A DNA stretch of 64,000 bases from NCBI GenBank assembly GCA_963773195.1, contig CAVZAE010000009.1:146246-210245 (forward strand). The letters are read 5' to 3'. The notes below the pieces were generated by a model. The model saw only the letters and a list, made by a program, of their open reading frames with translations, was not told the DNA's origin and did not search any database. Made by a program: the position numbers and the translations under genes. Shown one piece after another: positions 44,549-54,512 of the stretch. How positions within the stretch are numbered: the first letter of the stretch is position 1; every line of letters begins with the position of its first letter. Source of the DNA: CAIWHR01 sp963773195. GTDB taxonomy: Bacteria; Pseudomonadota; Gammaproteobacteria; Burkholderiales; Casimicrobiaceae.

Positions 44549-45535
44549 ATGGCGATCCCCGTCACCCAGTGCATCATCAAGCTCCACGAGGACCACCACA
44601 ACCTCGAGGACTACCAGGGCGGCGTCCCCCGCTGGTGCTCCGGCTGCGGCGACAACGCGATCCTGGCCGCGGTGCAAAGGCTGTGCCGCGACGAGGACCT
44701 CGCGCCTGAGCGCACGGTGTTCGTGTCGGGGATCGGCTGCTCGTCGCGCTTCCCGCACTACATGAAGACCTATGGCTTCCACGGGATCCACGGTCGCGCG
44801 TTCCCGATCGCGGAGGGCGTCAAGATGGCACGCCCGGACCTCGCCGTGTTCGTGAACACCGGCGATGGCGACTGCTGCAGCATCGGCGCCGCGCACTGGA
44901 TCCACGCGATCCGCTACAACATGAACCTGACAGTGATCCTGCACGACAACCACGTCTATGGGCTTACGAAGAAGCAGGCGTCGCCGACTTCGCCGCACGG
45001 CATGAAGAGCAACACAACGCCGCGCGGCGCCGTGCTCGAGGCGATGAACCCGTTGACGGTGACGCTCGGCGTGCAGAACGCGTCGTTCGTCGCACAGGGT
45101 GTCGACTGGATCCCGGAACTGCTCTACGACATCATCGCCAAGGCGTACCGGCACCGCGGCTTCTCGTTCATCCGCGTGATCCAACGCTGCCCCGAGTTCC
45201 TGCCGAAGATGTTCGAGCCGTGGCTGCACGACCCCGCGAAGACGCTGCTGCTCGCGCACAAGGACGGGCTGCAGCTTTCGCCCGAAACGAGCCGGATCTA
45301 CAAGAACCAGCGCGAGCACGACCCGCGCGACATCCACAAGGCGCGCGAGATCGCTTCCACCGAGGATCCGATCCCGGTCGGCATCCTCTATCAAAACCCC
45401 GACATCCCCTGCTACGAGGACCTGCGCAATGCGGGGCAGCCGCGGACTCCCGAACGCGTCCGCGCCGGTCTCGAGGCCGAATTCGACAAGGTCACGATCT
45501 GGCCGGACGAGGGTGCCCGCGCCCGCGCAGCCTGA
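44549..45535 (+). CDS. korB: 2-oxoacid:ferredoxin oxidoreductase beta subunit
   Basis: 328 residues. TPP-binding motif GDGDCCSIGAAHW ... NMNLTVILHDN and the VYGLTKKQASPTS segment. [4Fe-4S] Cys: C30 and C33 (RWCSGCGDN), C64 (GIGCSSR) and a later VIQRCPEF. The start is two bases after korA. The longer C-terminus (SPETSRIYKNQREHDP, IPVGILYQNPDIPCY) matches the KorB group that uses 2-oxoglutarate or branched substrates rather than compact pyruvate enzymes; substrate not proven. Confidence 0.92.
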   Translation: MAIPVTQCIIKLHEDHHNLEDYQGGVPRWCSGCGDNAILAAVQRLCRDEDLAPERTVFVSGIGCSSRFPHYMKTYGFHGIHGRAFPIAEGVKMARPDLAVFVNTGDGDCCSIGAAHWIHAIRYNMNLTVILHDNHVYGLTKKQASPTSPHGMKSNTTPRGAVLEAMNPLTVTLGVQNASFVAQGVDWIPELLYDIIAKAYRHRGFSFIRVIQRCPEFLPKMFEPWLHDPAKTLLLAHKDGLQLSPETSRIYKNQREHDPRDIHKAREIASTEDPIPVGILYQNPDIPCYEDLRNAGQPRTPERVRAGLEAEFDKVTIWPDEGARARAA

Positions 45536-45566
45536 GGTCGGCGGCGACACGCACAAGCGACATCCT

Positions 45567-47256
45567 ATGGACATGGCGGCGAAATTTCAGGATCAGCACG
45601 TCTTCCACATGACCGGCAACCGCGCAGGCGACGGCCTGGCGCCGGTCGACATCGGCTCGCTGCGTCCGGCGCTCCTGGCCGGCTACCGCGACCTCACACG
45701 GTTGCGCTACGACTTTCCGCTGGTGTTTCCGGAAGCTGCCGACGGCGGCGAGTACGTCCATTCGCTGTCGAGCGTCGTCACCGCGCTCCTTACGCAGCTC
45801 GCTCCGCGCGGCATCGAAGGCGAGCGGCTGCGCAAGCACGTGCTGCGGCTCGAGCGCGAGCTCCGCGCGATGGTCGCCGCGGGCGAAAAGGGCACGCTGT
45901 CGGAACTCTGGGCCCGCGCCGCCGCAACGCGTAAGCGCCGGGGGCGACGAGACCGTTAGGCAAGTCCTCGCGCAGGCGGGCGACTCGCTGCCGGTCGACG
46001 GCGAGGTCGGCGACTGCGATCCCGCCCTGCCGATGCGCCTGGTCAAGCAGGCGTGGCGGCACACGCAATCGCACAAGGCCCGGGAATTCCGGACGCTGGT
46101 CGACACTCTGATCCGGAAGCTCTCCGACATCCGGCGCGCGGCCTTCGCACGGTCGGCGGCGGGGCAGCAGCCGGCGGCGCTCGCGGCCTCGATCGGCGGC
46201 GGGCACGCCGACGTCTTCGATTTCTCCGTGATGTCGAAGCTCGTCGCGCGGAGCGCGCCGAAGGACGAACTGCCGCCCGCTCGGCGCCGGCGCATCGAGT
46301 GGGCGCTCGGCGTCCTCGGCGGGCAGCCGTTCTACGCCGATCCCGATGACGAGCCGGTCGCGGACTGGGACTTCGTGTTCACGGACTGCGCGGCGGCGGC
46401 AGCGGCCTACCGCGAGCGGCTCCCGCGACTGACTGAGGTCGTCAAGGCAATCGCAATCGCCGAGCTCGAGGCGAATGGTGCTTACGACGAGGGCAACCAC
46501 GACGCGTTCTTCGAGCGCTACGACGAGAACGCGCTGACGGCGGACGATCTCGCGCTGTTCCCCAGCTATCTCGTCTGCATTCCCGCGGAACGCAACGATG
46601 CGCCCGAGAACGCGGGGCTGATCGAGATGCTGTCCTCGGGCCTCCCGGTCAAGGTTCTCGTCCAGCAGACCGACCTGCTCGAGGAGGCGTCGATCGGCAC
46701 CGGCCACTTCGCGTTCGGCGTGCGCAGCGCGCGGCTCGCGACGACGGCAATGGGCCTGGGCGGGATGTTCGTGCTGCAGGCGACGAGTGCCGACCTCTAC
46801 ACGATGCGTGCGAGCCTCGAGCGCGGACTCGCGTGCCGCGGTCCCGCGCTGTTCAGCGTGTTCGCCGGCTCACCCGCGGCAGCCGGCGACTTGCCGCCGT
46901 ACCTCACCGCGGCGGCGGCGCGCGAGGCGCGGGCCTTTCCCGCCTTCGTCTACGATGCGGCGGCCGGCCCGAACTGGGCGACGCGATTCTCGCTCGAGCA
47001 CAACCGCAACGCCGATGCCGACTGGCCGGCAGACGTGCTCGAATACTCGGACGAGGCCGTCCAGCGCGTGCGCGAGGACACGACGTTCAGCTACGTCGAT
47101 TTTGCCTTGTGCGACCGTCGTTACGTCGCGCATTTTGCCGTCGTGCCGCGCGAGCGGTGGAACGCGGCGATGCTGCCTGCAGCCGAGTGGCTCGCGCTCG
47201 AGCAACGAACGGCGACGGAACAAGTCCCGTACGTGTGGGCTGTCGATGCCGAGTGA
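45567..47256 (+). pseudogene. Large unrecognised protein of the KOR operon, frameshifted
   Basis: About 560 residues after one frame change near 45930. ATG at 45567, 31 bases after korB. Parts: MTGNRAGDGLAPVDIGSLRPALL, HSLSSVVTALLTQLAP, then RRIEWALGVLGGQPFYADPDDEPVADWDFVFTD, a middle with LIEMLSSGLPVKVLVQQTDLLEE and GTGHFAFGVRSARLA, and VLEYSDEAVQRVREDTTFSYVDFALCD. No known fold is obvious; some motifs (LPVKVLVQQTDLL) recall the domain that follows the PFOR core, but I cannot name it. A one-base T in GAGTGACC near 47255 would, if removed, join it to the ferredoxin-like frame, so the two are probably one protein of about 735 residues. Confidence 0.6.
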
Positions 47257-47779
47257 CCGACTGCATCGCGTCATCGCCGATGCTCGACTCATGCAGGCGG
47301 CGCGCCGCTGCCTGCTGCTCTGGCACCGGTTGCAGGAGCATGCCGGCATCCATGATTCGCACGCCGAGCGGCTGCTGGCTCGGGAAAGGGCCGCGTGGGA
47401 GGCGGCGCACCAGGAAGCTCAGGGGGAGGCAGTGCAGGCCGCGTCCGCCGCGACGGCGGCGGGCGCGGTCGCGCCTGCGGCCGCTACCGCTGCCACGCCC
47501 GCGGCGGAAGCAGAGGCCGCGGCACCCAGCTCCGACGAGGCATGGATCGAGACGTCGCGCTGCCCGAGCTGCAACGAGTGCCAGACCATCAACGACCGGA
47601 TGTTCACGTACAACGAGAACAAGCAGGCCTACATCAAGGACATCACCGCGGGCACATTTCGCCAGCTGGTCGAGGCCGCCGAGGTCTGCCAGGTCGCGAT
47701 CATCCACCCCGGCAAGCCACGGGATCCGAACGAGCCGGGGCTCGAAGAGCTGATCGAGCGCGCGAAGCCGTTCCAGTAG
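47246..47779 (+). CDS. Ferredoxin-domain protein, probably the C-terminus of the preceding gene
   Basis: 177 residues if it starts at its own ATG (47246), which overlaps the previous stop by 11 bases. Residues about 1-45 are helical (MQAARRCLLLWHRL), about 50-95 an Ala/Glu linker, then SRCPSCNECQTINDRMFTYNENKQ and AEVCQVAIIHPGKP: a CxxCxxC plus distant Cys, one [4Fe-4S]-type cluster. It would be the electron partner of the 2-oxoacid oxidoreductase. Either a separate gene or one fused chain (see 45567-47256). Confidence 0.65.
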   Translation: MPSDRLHRVIADARLMQAARRCLLLWHRLQEHAGIHDSHAERLLARERAAWEAAHQEAQGEAVQAASAATAAGAVAPAAATAATPAAEAEAAAPSSDEAWIETSRCPSCNECQTINDRMFTYNENKQAYIKDITAGTFRQLVEAAEVCQVAIIHPGKPRDPNEPGLEELIERAKPFQ

Positions 47780-47867
47780 GGCGATCCCGCTGCCTGGCGC
47801 CGCCATCAAGGCGGTGACGCCCGCGCTCTCGAATGAGCGATTCGGCTGTGCCGTTCCCTCGACGGCG

Positions 47868-48281
47868 CTACGACTGCGGAACCACGCGCGCGTCCTCGCC
47901 GGCACCTTCGATGTACACGCGCTGGCCGGGCCGCAGGTTCGGGTTTGCAGGCTGCGTGATCTGAACGAGAACGCCGCTCTTCACGCGCACGATGATCTGC
48001 TGGCCAGCTACGGGTTGATCGTAGCGCTTCTGCACATTGTTCCCGAGGAGTGCGCCACCCAGTGCACCGGCGACCATCGCCACGTCGCGCCCGGTGCCAC
48101 CGCCGATGAGGCTGCCGATGCCAAGGCCTCCGAGGCCGCCTACGATCGCGCCGAGGCCGCGATGATGGTTGGTCGGGAGCTGCGTATCGGTGATCTGCTC
48201 GATCACGCCCTGGCGGACTTCCATTTCGCCCGGCTGCTGCGCCAATGCCGCAGGCGCGACAAAGGCCGCCGCGAGGAGCAC
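47868..48281 (-). CDS. Glycine-zipper outer membrane protein (SlyB-like)
   Basis: About 138 residues. LLAAAFVAPAALAQQ is a signal peptide; the start is uncertain because the only in-frame candidate near it is a GTG at 48281 with a short leader, and an indel just upstream is possible. Glycine zipper GLGAIVGGLGGLGIGSLIGGGTGRDVAMVAGALGGALLG near residues 40-78 defines the family (described here only by its Gly periodicity). The end VKSGVLVQITQPANPNLRPG is the usual SlyB/17-kDa type tail. Envelope structural protein. Confidence 0.75.
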   Translation of the reverse strand: MLLAAAFVAPAALAQQPGEMEVRQGVIEQITDTQLPTNHHRGLGAIVGGLGGLGIGSLIGGGTGRDVAMVAGALGGALLGNNVQKRYDQPVAGQQIIVRVKSGVLVQITQPANPNLRPGQRVYIEGAGEDARVVPQS

Positions 48282-48421
48282 GAGCAGACCTGAATCAGGT
48301 GCGTGCGGGGATGTGCATCGGGTCTTCTTCAGGTTGACGTTGAACTGCCGGTGGTTGTAGCAAATGTCGCGGCAACGGGTCGGACCACCACGCCGTCGCA
48401 GAGCAGGAATTGCAATGAGGG

Positions 48422-48809
48422 TTACCAGCGTCGCGCGAGGCGGTGGACCGGGCCGCGAATCAACAAATAAGGAAGAACCGCAAGCACGAACACGGTGACC
48501 AGCGCTTCTCCCGGGTAAAACCTGCGCAAAACAATGAACTGATAGATCGCGTCCATCACAAACGCAAAGACGATGACTCTGCTTACTCTTTTCAGTCCTT
48601 CGCGAAGGTAGCCTGCCCGCTGGGATGGATCGAACAGGATGGTCCGCGAGTAAGGTGACCGGCCGGTCCGCGCATCTTTCAATCCGTCGAGAATGGCCAA
48701 GATAGGTCGCCATGACGGGCTGGAGGATGAAGCGAAACGCCAAAGGCCCGCTCGGTTGCGCGATCAATTGGTCCCAGAATCGGGTCAGGATTTCCTGAAT
48801 CTCCGACAT
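48422..48809 (-). pseudogene. Small membrane protein of unknown function, one frameshift
   Basis: About 129 residues from the ATG at 48809 (GGAGA upstream) after a frame change near 48700. It begins MSEIQEILTRFWDQLIAQP, continues FRFILQPVMATYL, then ILDGLKDARTGRSPY, FDPSQRAGYLREG and a two-helix end FVMDAIYQFIVLRRFYPGEAL ... LLIRGPVHRL with inner membrane topology. I recognise this as a widespread conserved small membrane protein but not its function. The methyltransferase gene begins upstream on the same strand and its stop is within two bases of this start. Confidence 0.7.
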
Positions 48810-48810
48810 C

Positions 48811-50043
48811 TCAGGTCTCCTCTCTTCGTGCACGGCACCGCGACGCGTCGAACACGACCTGATCGTACCACCAGAGCCGTTCAAAGAAGGTACGCGCCAT
48901 GTCGAGCTGCGATTTTGTTGGTGAGGATGGCAACGTTCTTTCCACGATATCGCCGATGCTGCGGTTCCCATCAATCGCATCGAACAAACGCTTCTCGGTT
49001 GAATCGATTGGCATGAACAGATCCCTGTAGGTGTGCGTCTGGTTGATCAGAACGGCCGCGGCCCCGGGAGGCAGCCGCTCTTGAACGCAGATCGTGTCTG
49101 GCATGCGAATGGGCACATAGCCGAGCCAGGCGTCACCGGCAAAACTGATCGGTTGCGGGCCGCCAGGGCTGTCGTCTCGGTAAGCAACCACGCTGTGGCG
49201 AACCATCGTGCCCCGAAACAGTTCGACGGCGGCATACTGCTCTGCGAGGGAAAGCTGTGCCAGCCGGGAAGCCTGCGGGATCTTTGCCATGACACCACAG
49301 TGAGGGGTGTAGGGCGCTTGTTTTACCCACCGGCCGAATGTCAGTCCTGCCTTTTCGATGAAATCGAATAATTGCGGCACTGAATACGCGCGATCCTGCG
49401 GGTGCAGCAGCGCATCGGCGAGCGCCGCCTCCTGCCGGAAGTCCGGCGCCTCGCGCAGCAGGTTTTCCAGCGGATGTCCGGGTGGCAACGCCTTGAGCGC
49501 CGCGATGAGATCCCGGATCTCCTCATCGGTGGCATGGATGCCGATCCGTCTGCAGAACTCCTGCAGCATATAGATGCCGGTCCGTCCGTAAGGCGCATAC
49601 ACCATGAGATGCATCGCGCCCGTCCGGTTTGAGCACGCCGCGCAGAGCGCTGAGCCCCGCATCGGGGTCCGCGAGATGATGGAGAACCCCGGTGCAGACG
49701 ATCTGATCGAAGCTCGTCTCCAAATCGCTGCCCGCTCGATGGGAAGCTGGCGGACCTGGAGATTGTTCAGGTTGTATTTTCGCTTGAGCTCCTCGGTGCA
49801 GCGCACACTCGTTGCGCTGAAGTCGATGCCGGTCACCTGAGCCGCAGGCCAGCGCAAGGCATGCTTGGCCGCCTGAGAGGTCCCGCAGCCGGCAATGAGG
49901 ATGGATTGGTCTTCCCGGTAAGGTCTGGCAGGCCAGAAGAGATGATAGTCCGCGCGGCGTCTCTGCCGGTCCTGCCAGAGCCGTCGATATTTCTCGAGGC
50001 TATCGACGGGGGGCGAATCGCGCCGAGGCTCCCGGGCTGCCAA
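48811..50043 (-). CDS. Class I SAM-dependent methyltransferase
   Basis: 410 residues. SAM motif I ILIAGCGTSQAAKHAL (about 49-64), motif II TGIDFSATSV. Between 49,620 and 49,722 two indels compensate: in the alternate frame this stretch reads IVCTGVLHHLADPDAGL, the expected post-I region, so the called residues there are wrong. The C-terminal 200 residues (FIEKAGLTFGRWVKQAPY) form an added domain of unknown role. The start (TTG at 50043) is uncertain; the upstream neighbour region at 50,045-50,170 is where the contig changes character, so the N-terminus may be truncated. Confidence 0.8.
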   Translation of the reverse strand: MAAREPRRDSPPVDSLEKYRRLWQDRQRRRADYHLFWPARPYREDQSILIAGCGTSQAAKHALRWPAAQVTGIDFSATSVRCTEELKRKYNLNNLQVRQLPIERAAIWRRASIRSSAPGFSIISRTPMRGSALCAACSNRTGAMHLMVYAPYGRTGIYMLQEFCRRIGIHATDEEIRDLIAALKALPPGHPLENLLREAPDFRQEAALADALLHPQDRAYSVPQLFDFIEKAGLTFGRWVKQAPYTPHCGVMAKIPQASRLAQLSLAEQYAAVELFRGTMVRHSVVAYRDDSPGGPQPISFAGDAWLGYVPIRMPDTICVQERLPPGAAAVLINQTHTYRDLFMPIDSTEKRLFDAIDGNRSIGDIVERTLPSSPTKSQLDMARTFFERLWWYDQVVFDASRCRARREET

Positions 50044-50175
50044 ACCTCGGATATTACGATACGGGTGGGGTGGCGGCGCGGCGTTACGGCGCGGGGCAGA
50101 AGCGGGCTTATCAAGAGCGCGGCGGCGCGCCCGCCATCGACGGGGTGGTGTTCGCCCCCATTGGTCTTGGCCTGG
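50044..50175. other. Junction between two gene contents
   Basis: About 130 bases between the methyltransferase start and the SDR stop. To the left genes match the first 50 kb; to the right they belong to the accessory set. No repeat, tRNA or IS end is visible that would explain the change. Confidence 0.4.
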
Positions 50176-50946
50176 TCAGATCGACTTGACTTCGCCGCCG
50201 TCCATGCGCAGAGTCGAGCCCGTCATCCAGCGCGCGCCGGGCGACACGAGGAAAGCCATGAGCTCGGCGATCTCCTCCGGCTCGCCGTAGCGGGCGATGC
50301 CCGCTTCCTTGGGGAAGTTCGCCGTCGCCTCTTCGACCGTCATGTTATGCAGCGGCGCCCAGTGCTCGAGGTAGGACCGGCGCCGACCCGTCATCACCGG
50401 ACCGGGCAGGACGCTGTTCACCTGCACGCCGTCAGCGATGCCACGATCCGAGAACGCCTTCGCCAGCGCGACAATGGCGGCGTTGATCGTGCCGACGGCC
50501 GCGTAAGGCGCCTTCGGAAATAGCGCCGAGTTGCCCGACATCAGGACCACGGCGCCCTTGGCCGGTTTCAGCGCCGGCCATGCGGCGATCGTCAGCCGGC
50601 GCGCGCCGTGCAGTTTCAGCGCCAGGCCCGCCTCCCATTGCGCGTCGGTCATCTCGAACAGGTCGATCTGCGGAACCGCGCCCGCGATATTGAGCAAGCG
50701 CGTCGATTCGGCCGAACGCGGCCAGGGCCTGATCGACCACGTCTTGGCGGCCTCAGGCTGGGAGAGGTCGATGTCGATGACGAGCGCTTCTGCGCCCGCG
50801 GCCTTCACCGCCTCCGCCGTGCTCTCCAGGTTGGCGCGGTCCCGCGCGACGAGGACGAGCGCCGAGAAATCGCGCGCGAGGCGAATGGCCGTCGACCGAC
50901 CGATGCCTTGGCTCGCGCCGGTGACGATTGCGACCGACTTCTCCAT
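50176..50946 (-). CDS. SDR family oxidoreductase
   Basis: 256 residues. Cofactor motif VTGASQGIGRS (8-18), NIAG where NNAG is usual, catalytic SGNSALF and YAAVGTINAAI (Tyr-x3-Thr in place of Lys is a departure from the YxxxK motif). Two compensating indels near 50,740 and 50,690 replace TMVDQALAAFGRIDALLNIAG-like sequence by unrelated residues; the repaired frame fits the family. Last gene of a probable six-gene minus-strand operon (57112 to 50176). Confidence 0.75.
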   Translation of the reverse strand: MEKSVAIVTGASQGIGRSTAIRLARDFSALVLVARDRANLESTAEAVKAAGAEALVIDIDLSQPEAAKTWSIRPWPRSAESTRLLNIAGAVPQIDLFEMTDAQWEAGLALKLHGARRLTIAAWPALKPAKGAVVLMSGNSALFPKAPYAAVGTINAAIVALAKAFSDRGIADGVQVNSVLPGPVMTGRRRSYLEHWAPLHNMTVEEATANFPKEAGIARYGEPEEIAELMAFLVSPGARWMTGSTLRMDGGEVKSI

Positions 50947-50974
50947 GCCGTCGTCTCCCGGTTCGAAACGGAGG

Positions 50975-51822
50975 TCAGCGGGGAAGGAACTCGCGGATCG
51001 CCGCCGCGATCTCCGGCGCGTGCGTCTCCAGCGCGAAATGTCCAGTGTCGAAGAAGCGCACGATCGCGTTCGGGATGTCGCGCTTGAACGCCTCGGCGCC
51101 CGGCGGCAGGAAGAACGGATCGTTCTTGCCCCACGCCGCCAGAAGCGGCGGCTTGTGAGTGCGGAAATATTGCTGGAAGGTCGGATAGAGCGCGACGTTG
51201 CTCTTGTAGTCGCCCATCAGGTCGAGCTGCACCTCGGCGACGCCGGGTCGGGACATATAGAAATTGTCGAGCGAGTAGCCGTCCGGCGACACCCTCGTCG
51301 GGTCGGGCACGCCATGCGTATATTGCCAGACCGTCGTCTCCGGCTTGAGAAAGCTGCGCAGCGCCTCGCGATTGGCCTCGGACGGGTCCTTCCAATAGGC
51401 CCGGATCGGAGTTCCATCCGTCGCTCAAGCCCTCCTCATAGGCGTTGCCGTTCTGCGAGATGATCGCGGTGATCCGGTCCGGATGCTTGACCGCAAGCCG
51501 GAAACCGGTCGGCGCGCCGTAGTCGAACACGTAGACGGCGTAGCGGTCGAAGCCGATGGTCTCGGTGAAGCGGTCGATCGTCTCCGCGATCTGGTCGAAC
51601 GTGTTCGCCTTGTCCGGCATATCGGAGTTGCCGAAGCCCGGGAGATCGGGAGCGACGATATGGAAACGGTCGGCGAGCAGCGGGATGAGGTCGCGGAACA
51701 TATGGCCGGACGGTCGGGAAGCCGTGCAGCAGCAGCAGCTTCGGCGCGCCCGGCGCGCCCGCTTCGCGGTAGAAGACATTGCGACCGTCGACCTTGGCGG
51801 TCCGATAATGGATGGCGGTCAT
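50975..51822 (-). pseudogene. Alpha/beta hydrolase, frameshifted
   Basis: About 282 residues across frame changes near 51715, 51420 and 51330. Starts MTAIHYRTAKVDGRNVFYREAG with LLLLHGFPT, nucleophile region expected at YAVYVFDYGAPTGF (an Asp in place of the usual Ser, as in haloalkane dehalogenase/epoxide-hydrolase-type enzymes), cap region, then GKNDPFFLPPGAEAF and FDTGHFALETHAPEIA with the catalytic His. Lies 28 bases upstream of the SDR and 35 after the other hydrolase gene. Confidence 0.7.
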
Positions 51823-51857
51823 GACGCTTGTCCTTTCGCTCAAAATGGTGAGCGGCC

Positions 51858-52555
51858 TCAGCCTTTGACGGTTTCGTCGATCGCCTCGCGGATGATGTCG
51901 ACGACGGTCGAGGGCGCGGTCACGAGCGGCGTGTGATCGACAGGATGCGACCGAATCCGAGCCTTCATCCGCTCGGCCATGAAGCGGTGATTGTCTTCGA
52001 CAATCATGCGGTCCTGCTCGGCGACGAGGAACCAGGACGGCCGGTCCTTCCACAGCGGGCCGCCCGACCTTGACAGTGATGCAGGCGGGCGAGATCGGCC
52101 GCTGGACCGCCGCCAGCACGGCCAGCTCTTCCTTGGAAGCATTTTGCGCGAAGGCGGCGGCGAAGGCCGCTTCGGGCAGATAGATCAAACCGTGCGCGTC
52201 CGGCGCGAGCTTGGGCGCCTGCGGATGCGGCGTGCCGCGAGTAGAACACGTCCGCGACCGTCTCGCCTTCGTCCGGGGCGAGCGCGGCCACATAGACGAG
52301 CGCCTTCACCTTCTCGCTGCGCGTCGCCCCGATGACCGCGCCTGCATAGGCGTGGCCGGCGAGGACGACGGGCCCCTCCACCCGCTCGAGCGTCCGGTCG
52401 AGCGCCGCGACGTCGTCGTGGAACGACGTCAGCGGCAGAGGCGCGGCGACCGCCTTGACGCCGCTCGCCGCGAGCGTCGCGATCACCTTCGCCCAGCTCG
52501 ACCCGTCGGCCCAGGCGCCATGGACGAGCACCACGCTCAGATCATTCGAGGACAT
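51858..52555 (-). pseudogene. Alpha/beta hydrolase, frameshifted
   Basis: About 232 residues in three frames. MSSNDLSVVLVHGAWADGSSWAKV is the start of the EstX/salicylate-esterase-like family, with nucleophile region VLAGHAYAGAV (Ala-Tyr-Ala around the position where Ser is expected), YVAALAPDEGE, and the end VAEQDRMIVEDNHRFMAERM. The missing Ser may be real or a base error. Frame changes near 52220 and 52060. Begins two bases downstream of the PAP2 gene's stop. Confidence 0.65.
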
Positions 52556-52557
52556 CT

Positions 52558-54443
52558 TTACTCCGGCTGACCTGCGGAATTCGGCTCGTAGTAACGGGGC
52601 GACCCGGCCACAATCGGCCACACCCGTGTAGCTTTGATGGCTGAGACGAGCAGCCGGGCACCGCTATCATCGGCGCGCGCTTCGATCGACACCCTGAACG
52701 ATTGGGCTCCGCCGCTCGTCCAAGGAATGGTCAAGACGCTGTCGGAGCCAGTCGTGGGAATGGCCGCCTCGGCCTCTGCGAGAGGGGCTTGCGATCTCTC
52801 GCCGGGTTCGATCGCGACCTTGAGCCGAATTGGCGCATCGCCGGTCGCCTTGGCCTTGAGTTTCAGTTCGTATGCGCCGGCGGGCATCGCGTCGGCCACG
52901 ATGCTCTGCCACACGCCCGCTCCTTGAGGGGGCAAGTCGATCGCGAGGCCCGAAGCGGCGTCAAAATGGGCGGGGTGGTCCGAACCGTGTCGTGGAACCG
53001 GAAAGGACGGCGCGGAGACTCGCGAATACGGCGGAGGCTGGGGACGCCGTGCCAAGCACGAACTGCTCAGCGCGCCGCCAGACGCTCTCGCCGACCTTGC
53101 GGCCGAGCTCGAGGCCGCGCTCATTGTCCGCCGGCCAGTGAACCCCGGCCCAGACGCGCGATATTCCGGCCGCTTCGGCAGCGGCCGCGAAGGTTCGATA
53201 GAAGAGCGCGACCGGCTCAGCCAATTCGCGCTGTTCGACGTAGAGATGCCTCACCGTCTGTTTGAAATTGAAGTCCGGCTTTCCGATCGCCAGCTCCATC
53301 GCGCGAGCCCAGGACGCGGTGAAAGCGCTATGGCCAGAAATGTAAGAGGGGAATGGCGGCGTGGGCAAATACGGCTCCCAATCGGCTGCCGGCACCTCTG
53401 ATAGTCCGGCCGGAAGGATGACGGAATGTTCAGCGTCCTCCTTCGCGGCCGGCGTGGAAGAGGCCAGTGCTTCGGATAGAGAGCGGGGGCACCATGCCGC
53501 TTATCGTCGCGTCGCCGAGCCGCGAATCGCGGTGATCGGGCGCACATAATCGTAGGCATACTTGGCGTCCCAGGCGGCGATCGAGGCGTCGAAGATCGCG
53601 TTGCTGGCGACGAAGAACAACTTGACGTCGTCGTCGAGGCGCAGATCATTGGTGTCGGAGACGAATTTCGTCATTTCGATCAGTTCCGGCGCGGGAGCCA
53701 TGCCAAAAATCCCCCAATATTCCGCCTCCGCCTTCTCTGTGTCGGTCAGCGCGCCGCTCGTCTTGATTAACACGTCGATCTGCCCGCGACCATTCGGCGG
53801 ATCCGGGGGCCGGCGGCGGAATGGGGCGGAATTCGTCGGCGCGCGCCAGCGAGAAGGGCATGACGCGGCTCCATTGCGGGGTCGTCGGAAGTTGCCGCCT
53901 TCCAAACGATTCAATCGGCCGCCAGGCGTCCGGCGGTCCGGACGTCCGTGGTTGGTAGCCAGTCGTGTCGGCGAAGTTGCTGGCTTCGCTCGCGCCGTCG
54001 TCGCGGCAGTCGGCGAAAACGGCTTCAGCAGCCCGCCGCCCGATCTTGGCCGGAGGCGTGTGGGCGTTCGGATCATAGCCGAGCTCCTCCATGCGTTCGA
54101 TGAGCGCGCGCCGATGCTGTGGCGCAAACGTCGCGAAAACGGTGAAGGCGGCGTGACTGATCGCTTCGCGTTTGTTCGCTTCGTTCTCGGCACCGCCTTG
54201 TCCCTTGAGGGCGGTCCCCGAGACGACCCCCACGGCGATGGGATCGTAGGCGGTCCAGGTGTCGTAGATCGCCGTCTGGAGGATAGCGAAAAACCGCGCG
54301 CCGACCGTCGGCTCCCACGCCACTTCCTGCGCGTAGGGCAGCGCCTGGTCGAGCCACTCAGTTACAATCGAGGCGGCGCTTGCCGTCGACGCGCGCGTCA
54401 CGAGGATCAGGCTAAGGGCGACGCACAAAAGACCCCTGATCAA
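52558..54443 (-). pseudogene. Vanadium-haloperoxidase/PAP2-family secreted protein, frameshifted
   Basis: About 628 residues after repair. TTG start at 54443 with GGGAG eight bases upstream and a signal peptide. Then ALPYAQEVAWEPTVGARFFAI, the family segment AYDYVRPITAIRG, PSYISGHSAFTASWARAMEL and VWAGVHWPADNERGLELG with the last His, and a C-terminal extra domain of about 150 residues (GVWQSIVADAMPAGAYELKL) resembling a carbohydrate-binding or adhesion module. Frame changes near 53800, 53515, 53410 and 52960. Second member of this family in the window; the gene at 28431 is complete. Confidence 0.7.
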
Positions 54444-54512
54444 TGGCTCTTCTCCCGGTGTTGTGACAGCCCGGCCCTTCGCCGGCGCGGCTCGCCCTTC
54501 GCCAAGCCGGCT

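Noticed and set aside
50050..50165. A plus-strand frame reading YYDTGGVAARRYGAGQKRAY
   Set aside because: It looks coding-like but has no start, no stop in a sensible place and no family I can name, so it is not called.
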